From: Terebella lapidaria
Taxonomy: Eukaryota > Annelida > Polychaeta > Terebellida > Terebellidae
Assembly (NCBI GenBank): GCA_949152475.1
Contig: OX424559.1
Span: 35,013,119-35,077,118, forward strand
Reading direction: 5' to 3'
DNA length: 64,000 nucleotides
The notes below the pieces were generated by a model that was not told the origin of the DNA, did not search any database, and saw only the letters and a program-made list of their open reading frames with translations. Shown here piece by piece: positions 24,201-33,400 of the stretch. Within the stretch, counting starts at the first letter, position 1. Every line of letters starts with the position of its first letter. The position numbers were made by a program, and so were the translations under genes.

Positions 24201-26152
24201 TGGAACACTGTAACACAAACGAACAACGTGCGGTATCAAGACAAGTACTGATGCAGGAGTTTGACAAACTCAACCTGTCTCTGTTCAAACCCAAGAAAGA
24301 CCAGTGCGATATTTGCTGTGGGCATCAAACCGGGAATGTATCTGAAGCAGATCATGCAGATCACATCCGGCGAAAAAACGAAGCCCGAGAAGAGAAAGCT
24401 ACAGATAAGAAGAAAGCTGAAGAAGGAAAAGCTGTAGTAATCACAATGGATCTCCAAGCTGTATTGCTATGTCCACGTCTGCAAGCCAGTGCGCTCTACT
24501 ATAAAACTAAATTGGCATGTCATAATTTCACAATACACAGAATGGACAACCGAGAGGTTGTGAATTATTTCTGGCATGAGGCAGAAGGCGGACTGACAGC
24601 AGACATGTTCGCCTCGTGCTTGCAAGACTTCATTGAGAATGAAGTCGGTGAGTGTCCAGAACTCATAATATACAGCGACGGATGTACATACCAAAACCGC
24701 AATACGACCTTGTCAAATGTGCTCATGCACATGTGCGTAACGAAACAGATGAAAATAACACACAAGTACCTCGAACGAGGACACACTCAAATGGAGTGTG
24801 ACTCTGTCCACAGCACAATTGAACGAAAACTAGCCAAAAAACCAATCTGTTGTCCTGCAACGTATGTAGACGAGATCAGAGCTGCACGGCAAGGTCAACC
24901 GTACAAAGTCAAGTACGTGGATCATACCTTTTTCCATGACTATTCGGAGTTACGGTATTACAATAACATTCGCCCTGGATCCAGGAAAGGAGACCCAGTC
25001 GTCACAGATATACGGCAACTCATCTACTTACCTGACGGTGACCTGCACTTCAAACTCAGTCATAAAGACGAAGCGAGTCTTATGCCACGTAGCTGCTGTG
25101 TAACTGGACCTCGGAAAATCAAGTCTCTCTATAAAAAAAAGATTAAGATAAAGAACTCTAAATTTAAGCACCTTCAGGAATTGAAGGCAGTCATGCCGGC
25201 TGACTTTCACGCGTTCTATGACAACTTACCGCATGAGTAAGATGCAGATCTGGTGTCAAAATGTAATTACGATGTTTGTTCCAGAGTTGTTATCATGTTG
25301 AAAATTACATGTTTATGTTCACCAATACACGTGCATTATTGCCCGATTTGATGTCTGTTCAATCTGAATAAATTGCCTAAATTTTATGTCGTCGAACTTA
25401 TTCATTATTCAGTTTCACGGGAAATAACACACACGCATAAGTGACATATATGACCTGTAATAGTTTTGATATAGGCTTCTGTTGATTGACATTATTCTAA
25501 GAAAACATTCTGAATAAAATACATTGAATATCATCATGAATAATTAGTACATTGAATAATCTCCCCATATATATACATTATGTATAAATACTGAAACCTC
25601 GTTACTCTGACTATTTTGTATTCCACAACCTCGTATCTCCAGTACCAGCGTGACCTTTCAAATTCGGGGTACATTAGTAATGGGTATGATAATAGTGTTA
25701 TTTGCTTAAAACATTCACCAATATAACATCAGTGTAAAGAATGATGCCGAAACATGAAATCTTTTTTCGTAGTTTTCTCAAAAGTGTTGATTTTGAAATA
25801 CGAGGTTTTGACCCGACAGCGACGATATATTAAACCTAATCTTTGTGATGATTGTTGTTATATTTATTATTATTATTATTGTTATATTTGTCATAAATTG
25901 TTGTTGTTATATTTATCATTGTTATGTTCGTAATATATTGTTGTTATCATATTTATTGTTGTTATCATATTTATTGTTGTCATTGTTGTTGTTGAAAATA
26001 TCACCTGTGTGTGAACGCAATGTTGATTCGGGAACACCATACATCAAAGCAACTTTACGTCTGGACATTCCTGGGTGCTCCTCATAAAACCTCACAGCTT
26101 CGTCTAAGGTTTCGCTGTCGAAAGGAGGACCATCTCGTCTCCGTTTCGGCAT
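18207..26152 (-). CDS. pogo/Tigger-like transposase with C-terminal PHD-type finger
   Basis: Four exons (minus): 26005-26152 (MPKRRRDGPPF...; HTH_psq-type DNA-binding domain, ...VALMYGVPESTLRSH), 18906-20114 (CENP-B-type second HTH, then the DDE domain), 18721-18795, and 18207-18577. Splice phases match (1,1,1); 1803 nt give 600 aa. An alternative start at 26170 adds six residues. Catalytic acids are visible in IFNLDETG, LLIMDNHVSH and LLQPLDTSYF, the pogo DDD pattern. The last exon adds a GRGKGRGKG basic stretch and a C4HC3-like finger (CAVC ... YGCDRCPTWYHAHC ... WLCNGC). It should bind the terminal repeats and cut and paste the element. I see no disabling change, so it may be active or recently active. 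Intron 1 is enlarged by the nested element. Confidence 0.85.
20738..25240 (+). CDS. DDE/RNase H-type transposase-like protein with 20-aa repeats
   Basis: Exon 1 20738-20948 (acidic and Ser-rich: DDGHEESDGS...SSQDDSSDYD), donor GTAAGT, exon 2 22428-25240 (acceptor TTTTCAG); phase 1 joins in frame, 3024 nt, 1007 aa. Order: basic patch PRRKRRKLH (likely nuclear signal); about 13-15 copies of a 20-residue unit such as APHQIPVQQAATPHNPVQQ; a basic Lys/Arg region; a Cys-rich segment (CSSKSCAKSRCCRQF); a conserved core with acidic residues in VITMDLQAVL, IIYSDGCTYQNRN and RGHTQMECDSVHSTIE. The core resembles the invertebrate DUF7869-like family (name from memory), which I take to be an RNase H-fold transposase. 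A polyadenylation signal lies at 25367. No break was seen. Confidence 0.75.
22597..23490 (+). repeat. In-frame 60-bp coding minisatellite
   Basis: A 60-bp unit (two half-units ending CCTGTCCAGCAGGCAGCA.C) repeats about 12 times with few substitutions, then decays into shorter 30-bp half-units (CCTCTCCGCATCCCTGTCCA). It encodes the Pro/Gln/Ala repeat of the transposase-like protein. High similarity between units implies recent expansion or homogenisation. The long Cys-rich minus-strand ORFs here are shadows. Confidence 0.95.
25367..25372 (+). promoter_or_regulatory. Polyadenylation signal AATAAA
   Basis: AATAAA lies 127 bases after the stop codon of the nested element's gene, in the expected position for its 3' end. 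Confidence 0.55.
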
Positions 26153-26808
26153 CCTATTAGTGAAAACCATTTCTAGTGTTTATAATATAGCCTATGAAAA
26201 TTAATATAAAGTGAAAATATCTATCGGGAAATGTTTTGATTGTACTATAAATTACTACATTGTGAAGGTAGGTGTTCCATATGTTTCAAAGATAAATATA
26301 CTACTAATAATAATACATCTGTTTGTCATTTTTATCTAGCAAATATAGTTATAACAAAGAGAATATTTGGATATATTTCATGACGTAAATAGGTCACTTT
26401 GAGGTGGAAGATTTTGAGATGGTGAGTTGTACGGGCCAGTCGGGGGACTGCTATTCATTATTACTCGCAACAAATAGGAAAAAAATATCTGGTGGGTGTC
26501 GATAAATATCTGTACTACTCACCTGACACCTATCGATTAACTCTTCAATGTAATAACAGTAAAACTTTCGGTCCCGTTATGATCTTGTCACATCCGCAAG
26601 TAAAGTGGCGACACTAGGCGAATGGATCGTCTGCTATGTACCAGATATACGATACCTGCGCATGCGCACTCATGTACCAACGAGCATGTAAACAAAAAAC
26701 ACAAATACGCAGAAAAAGTAGGATTTCACGGAAATTTCACAGTTCAGGAGCAGTTTTTGCCGAGTGCGCAATCACTGGTCCCCGCGCAATCACTGGTACC
26801 GTGACCAT

Positions 26809-26816
26809 ATATATAT

Positions 26817-26878
<62 letters not shown>
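26809..26878. repeat. (TA)n microsatellite
   Basis: About 60 bases of TA with one interruption near 26817-26821, ten bases beyond the right end of the pogo-like element. Confidence 0.9.
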
Positions 26879-26882
<4 letters not shown>

Positions 26883-27332
26883 GCAATCATGCACCGCTCA
26901 TCCGCACGATTTGTGTGCGAATAGGCGTACACCTACTTCGCCTATATGAGATGTTATACAAACAATATGTGACGTGAGTATGAATCTACCAATTTTATTG
27001 GTATATATATTCAATTAGCTTTAACAAATGAACATCACTTTTACACACTGAACCTCTAAAATATCTGGGGAATGCTAGTTTGGTATCAGACGTCAACTTT
27101 TATTTCTAACTTTTGAGAACTAAATGGGTGCCACATGCAATCCAGCAACTCAAGAAAACATTCTAGGCATCCCTATCGCATAGATTTGAAAATTGAAGAA
27201 AAAGAAGAAAATATGTACGACGAAAAACGGAGGACCAGACGTATGACAGACGGACGACGGACGCAATGATTGAAACGGCAATCCCCAACATATTGCGTAA
27301 ACATAAACGTATTATCGTTTATAGGACATTAG

Positions 27333-28596
27333 CACTGGGTGTAAACGGTGCGGTGATAAATTTTCGCTGTACGGGCGCGGTTCGTAAATCTGCAAGGGCC
27401 AGCCTTGGAAACGGGGAAAAAACCCCAGGATCAACACGGGAGCGTGAAGGTTTATTTTTCATTTCTGTGCTGTGTTTCGGGAATATGTTGTGGAATAACA
27501 ATGTATTGGTGAATAGATTTGTTATACATGTGTACACATGTGAGTATAGACCATAATACCACTCTATTACTCCAATTACACGTATTTCTTGTGAGTTTCT
27601 TATTGAAAAATTCTAACATGGTGACGTCAGAGGGCTCTTAGCATTTCAGTCATTTCAAAAGGTGTTATATCAGTTGATATACTGCCCTAGGGCCTATATC
27701 AGATTTACGTTTCCAAGAGCAACGTTGTACAAAAACGTCATGACCCCAACAAACATGTGTAGCCATGGTAACGTTTATTTTCTAACAATCATTTACCATG
27801 TTAGAATAGAAATAATGTATAGATTTGTCTTAATTGTCTGCAAAATAAACTTCTCGAGACAGGTGATATAGCCCTCGACGCCTTCGGGGTCTCGGGGCCT
27901 TATCACCTTGCCCTCGAAGTTTATTATGCGACAATCACTCCAAATCTATACATTATTCCTTGAATAACATTCACAGGCTATCATTCATGTCATTTTTGTC
28001 AATTTAGCCAAATAAAATGATTTAGACGTAAAATGATTAGGACTGAACAAAATGATCAACAAAATGGTTAACAAAATGATTAAGACTGAGGAATTGACTA
28101 CATAGCCCTTTCACTGCTACGAATTTACATGCAACGCCCTGTGACCGCTGTGAACGGCCCATGCATCACTACGAACATATCGACATCAAAAATACTGAAG
28201 TAATTCACGTAAATACGCTTCAATATCCAACAAAACATATCCAAATATTCACATTTAGTACGGATTTTATATATATTTAACATCTGGTTCAATAATACCT
28301 GGATTTATTCCGATCTTTGAAGTTTCTCTAGAAAACACAGTGAATGGTACATACAGATTGAGAATTACTTCAAAAATCGAGTATAATAATAATTGTTATC
28401 GTTCACACTCGTCATTCACAATAATAAAAACTCGTACCAACCAATGTTTTCCGGAAATTCCTCTCGATGTGGAATATAGTGTGCACAAAATGGATATCAT
28501 GGCCCAGAAAAAAACAGAAACATTCCTTCGCCCTTGCAGATTCACGAACCGTGCCCGTACAGCGAAAATTTATCACCGCACCGTTTACACGCAGTG
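27333..28596. mobile_element. Non-autonomous DNA transposon with 5-bp target duplication
   Basis: Inverted ends of about 64 bases (CACTG.GTGTAAACGGTGCGG ...; few mismatches) at 27333-27397 and 28532-28596, flanked by exact ATTAG repeats (27328-27332 and 28597-28601). A 5-bp duplication and CAC start recall the Transib group, but the heptamer is not a clean match, so the family is left open. No transposase ORF. It contains the palindrome at 27811-27957. Confidence 0.7.
27811..27957. repeat. Long imperfect palindrome
   Basis: Arms AATGTATAGATTTG ... CAAATCTATACATT and AATAAACTTC ... AAGTTTATT pair across about 147 bases. The tip is GC-rich (TCGACGCCTTCGGGGTCTCG), resembling the other hairpins of the right end in design. 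Confidence 0.75.
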
Positions 28597-28601
28597 ATTA
28601 G

Positions 28602-30437
28602 TTCGCAATCAATAAAATGTCAATGGAAACTGGTCGAATGATCTAGCCCCATCAATCAATTGTTCATTTTCCGGTATAAAGATGGAACCAGTACTAGAGT
28701 GGAATAATCGGTTTCTGAATTTGCTACCAATCAATTGGCTAGCATATATTAGATGATAAATCACCAGCTATTTTTGTTAATGATGCATCACTGCACGGGA
28801 ACCGCTCCGTGCGAAACTATTTTTAAAATCCTATTTCAAATGTCAAATTTAGACAAATTCGTGTGCGCCTTGGAACTGTTGCATTGTACAGCTGCTCTAA
28901 GTACAGCTACTAATCAATTTCAAACAGAGAACCAAAAAACGATTCCAATTTAAAGTATTCCAAGCGAACCGAGACGAGTCCATTAACCATTATGGACCAG
29001 CCATCATTCTAGTCAGTAATTACCATATTATTTCTTATCATGTCTTAGACAATTTTAACCATGTCTCTTTTATCTTTGTATTATCATCGTACAGTATTTA
29101 TCATGTGTTACATGTCTACTCATTTTATCTGTAAGCGCACAGATAGAACACTTGTTCTGATTTTGGGCAGATATAATAATAATAATTTTTATTATTAATC
29201 GAGTCTGTGATCCGATTAATAGTGGATGAACATTTGCAATATTGTCTGTAGACCTTCTGAAACAATTAATACATATCACTCCTTTTAAAGACCATAATTA
29301 TTCAACATTATTTGCAGGAAATTTCACGTACTTGTCTGTCTATCCACACATCAGAGAAATCCGTTTTCTTACTGATTTCACAACATATTCAGGCTCGTCA
29401 ACTCTTTACAATGTAATCGTCAGTAATGAGAAATAGCTGACACTCGTGGTCATTTCGTACGCTTGGGACATTTATTTGATAAGAGTTATCAATACAATGA
29501 GTATTATATCACTGGTAAACCATATAAGTGTACGCCGTGATGCGTAACCACTCTTGAACCATGACATGAACATCACGCCACATTCACAATATCAACAGAG
29601 TTGGGTGAAGTCCTTACTAGTGGCCAGCCAAGAAATCATACCATACACAAGTATTCTCATGTATGTCTGTGTAAATAATATGTAGATCGTGCGCACGCTG
29701 AGCCTCGATAATTTCACCTTGTATCTTGGAGTATTTGGTATGAATGCTTGTATTTGCAGTATCATGAATGTTTTAATAAAGGCACACAATGTCACGTCAT
29801 AGTAGTATCGAAGCTCCTATATTATAGTGATGCATTTCAGAACTATATTATGAATGTCACAGACAATGATTTTTGGGTTGTGAATCAATGATTTTTCGAT
29901 TGTGATTGGTGGAATCAAATGTCAGTGGCAAAAGTGTGTGAAGAATATTGTTTCTCTAGGTGATATACACGTAATATGATGAGGTGGACGTTTTGTCACA
30001 CATGTAGAGACATGTATAGTCATGTAAGCGGCAAGTGGTTCTCACAATACCAACGCCGCTCGCGGTTGGGGTAATGTTTTCTTAAATGTTTTTTTTACAG
30101 GTCAAGTATTGAATCACAACGCACATGCTGGAAAGGCGTTCAGAATGGCGTATGTCATGATATAGTGTGTCGTATACAGGTGTACGTCTCACAATGTGAA
30201 TTATTTTGATATCACCCTCGCGGATTAATTTATTTTACCACTTCAAGGACGCAGTACTGCTGAGGTATAGTTCACAAACAAAATAATAGATTATAAACTT
30301 GAACATCAATCATAACGTATGTATACACAGAAATTATGTTTGTGGAAGGAAACTAGATGTAGTGCAAATCGAGCAGGGTAGTAGTTCTTTCAATCACCGA
30401 ATGCCTATGAATATTCATAGCAGGTCTATTCATCATC
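28602..30437. other. No gene seen
   Basis: No exon recognised. At 29.59-29.70 kb a faint copy of the 1.8 kb / 49.0 kb duplicated flank occurs (GGGTGAAGTCC...GGCCAGCCAAGAA). The last 700 bases should include the upstream region of gene B, but no core promoter motif stands out. Confidence 0.4.
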
Positions 30438-33400
30438 ATGAGAGTGGCGGTTCTATCAGCAATTACAACCAACCTCTTCATAATCGTAATAGGCACAGGT
30501 AAACATATGTTCGAGAATATGCGTTTTACTTGATAGTAGTGTATCTACTTCATTCCTTCCTAGTGTTTTACATTTGGGTGACTGTGTAAAATCGTTAGTG
30601 TAAGTTCGGGATTTGAAGATCAAGGAGTATGTATAAAACAATGAATAAACAAGTGCATTTTGTATGATGTGATCTCTATAACTGTGGAGGATTCACGTCA
30701 ACCCCCGGCGAGCTGAGGGTCTATCCCCAACAAGCTGCTGTCTTTCTATGGACGGTTGATGCGGACATCGAGGCCGGCTACCTCAAGAGGTTTGCCTACA
30801 ATGATGTAGATTTTTACACGGAGCGGCACTCCCTCTTCCAGTGGAGAGGTGGTTACGAGCAGAGAACAAACATGACGGTGAACACACGAGAACTCGGCTT
30901 CACTCTCTACCAGATCACAGCCTCAGACACGGAAGCAAATTACGAGTGTACAGTCGATGATACACTTGACTTCTATATTCAGAATGACAACGCCAACATC
31001 TTCCTCTATGGTCAGCTTCATGTTGTATTCCAGTTTTCACTGAATTCCAAAACTTACATCTAATATGATGATATTTACTGATCTCAAATATTTAACTTCT
31101 CACATACTAGTGCCAAATCCTCCACTATTATCCACGTTCTGCATATGTCGCCACATTCCATACAGGATTCCCGTCTCTACCGACCTACACCTCTAAGCCA
31201 TCATACGCTGTGGAGAACATGCAATACACAATCACGTGTACTTCAAGGAGCACCTCCTCTCCCCGCTCTGGTGCTAGACCGATGCTGTACACCTGGAGCC
31301 GGGACAGTCTCCCTCTACCCACAGACAGACACAGCATCAGCGGGGAGGGAGGCTCTACCCTGGTCATCAACCCCGTCCTGAGGGAAGACCACGGGAGTAC
31401 ATACAGGATTACAGCACAAGAGTCTGACTCTACTCTCTCCACTTCAGGCGATATAGTCATGGATGTGAAATGTGAGCTATTAAGTGTTTCGCCGTGCAGC
31501 AGTACATGTGTACGCATCAATGTATCATTCCTAATCTCATCGTAACATATATTATAAATGAGATACTGGCGACATTTCATGCCACATATTTCAGGAATTT
31601 TATTTTATTCAAAATCTCTCACCAGCTGTTTATCGTTTCTGCCCCGGACAAGCCAGCAAAGTTCGTCGAGGTATCACTGTCAACACATATTTTGAAGAAC
31701 ACATATGTCAAGAGGCAAACCCTTTCCCAGAGATATCCGGGGCTAATTGGACATTTGCTCCCGAATTCACGACATTGAAAGGAACCGTTCCGGATGGCGT
31801 CCTAATCTCTCTGGAACTGACGTCGATTGAACACCAGAAAATAGTTATTTTTAAGATACTTGCAACGAGTAACAACCATTACGGAATCTACACGATGACA
31901 AGTGGAAATGGAATAGGAAAAGATCTTGAATTCACACTGGAGTTAACAACCGAAGGTGACATTGTTTGATTGCATTAATTGATTGCATATGAAATGTTCA
32001 TTTCATTTCATATAGTTTGGTTCCGGTAATTAGGAATACCTTCATTCCGAATAATCTCATTTCACCCATATTGGCCGAATCCATCCTGACGATAAATTTG
32101 GGCCGAAAATTAATTTGCTTTTGAAACATATTTCATGTGGTGACGGTTACATGGAACATTTTGTACTTTTGATACACCAGCTATCATATCCAGATAACCA
32201 AGTTATGGGTTAAAGCAACTGCCTTCGAGTCTATGCAGTATTGTTTTTTTCAAAACTGAATTCTAGTGCAACTCAGTTAATACAAGTTAGCAAAACATGA
32301 ACACATTGGTTTTGACGATTACAGGCGTTTTAACACACATTTTATGCCAGTTTTTCATGTACACAAACGAAGTGTATCCATCAAACCTGAACGTAAACAT
32401 ATGTCCAAATTGCCCTTGAACGTCCACATTGAGAACTTTTTCCAGTTTGTATCGGCACATATAGTGTAGTTATGAGAAAATAATCAGTGATATAGGGTGG
32501 TGTGCGTGAAATTGTCCCTCTTGCACGTTTATGCTTTTTCTTTTTATGCTTTTGCACGTTTATGCTTCCTTTTTATGCTTTTCCTTTTTATGCTTTTGCA
32601 CGTTTATGCTTTTTTCCTTTTTGCACGTTTACATCTGAATGTGATGGATACAGTTCCTGTATTTATGCATTAACTGATTGTTCGAATGAGCATAAGTTTC
32701 CCAAAAGACTGGTTTAGTCATGAAAGTTGATGCGAGTACGTTTCGTTCAGTTAGTTTTACATGTTTGATTAAGAGATAAAAACTGGTTTGCTATGATCTT
32801 TGTAACGATTAGAAACGCTCGAGGGAACGTGCCGACACATTTGAGACCTCCCCTCCATGTCGGTCTCAAATCAGCGACACAGTCCCTCGAGCGTTTCTAA
32901 TCGTCACAAACATCATAGCAAACTAGTTTTTATCCTGATTATAACATGGCATTACTTCTTAATTGTATCTTACTTGATTTCCATATGTTTTTGAGCTGGG
33001 ATATCGCTTATTTTGCCTTCGAAGTGAATGAAGCTGCAAAGTTTTCAACATGGGAAAGGCCCACAGTTTTGGTTAGGAAAGAAACGGATCCATGAAATAG
33101 CCACAACAATGCAACGTAGAAGCGCATATTATGTGAACAATACAACAACGTCATGGCAACCAGCAGTCAGTCTCAAATGCCAGTCTCTGACACTTATTCG
33201 AGACTTTTTTTTTTCAAAAAACATTGCCTGTTTTCGAGGGCAGTTGCTTTAAATTTCTTTTATTCATGAGGTATGGGAATCCGATTAGGCTGATTTGGGT
33301 ACCCCATGATCTCGACAATAGTACAGAGATGAACTTGATCAAATTGATGTCTATTGTTCGGATCATATCGACTTTAGCAATTACTGATTTCTGTATTTGC

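Larger units (their letters stand above)
20210..25824 (+). mobile_element. DDE-type DNA transposon nested in the pogo-like element
   Basis: Ends are inverted repeats of about 32 bases: CGTCGCTGTCG then GTCAAAACCTCGTAT at 20210-20241, and the complement at about 25794-25824. ATAT lies immediately outside both ends; it is palindromic, so it is either the target duplication or part of the repeat. The motif ACCTCGTATCTC and variants recur just inside both ends (about 20229, 20396, 20413, 20448, 20668 and 20701 left; 25600, 25628 and 25800 right), as expected for transposase-binding sites. One two-exon gene fills it. The superfamily is not certain. Confidence 0.8.
17755..26796 (-). mobile_element. 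pogo/Tigger-like DNA transposon with nested insertion
   Basis: Terminal inverted repeats CCAGTGATTGCGC / GCGCAATCACTGG are flanked by TA on both sides (17753-17754 and 26797-26798), the Tc1/mariner-pogo signature. Each end has a second internal copy of the repeat (17958-17972 and 26765-26779), a possible double transposase-binding site. Inside is a four-exon transposase on the minus strand. About 5.6 kb of the 9.0 kb is a different element inserted in intron 1 (20210-25824). TA tracts on both outer sides suggest insertion into a TA microsatellite. Confidence 0.85.
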
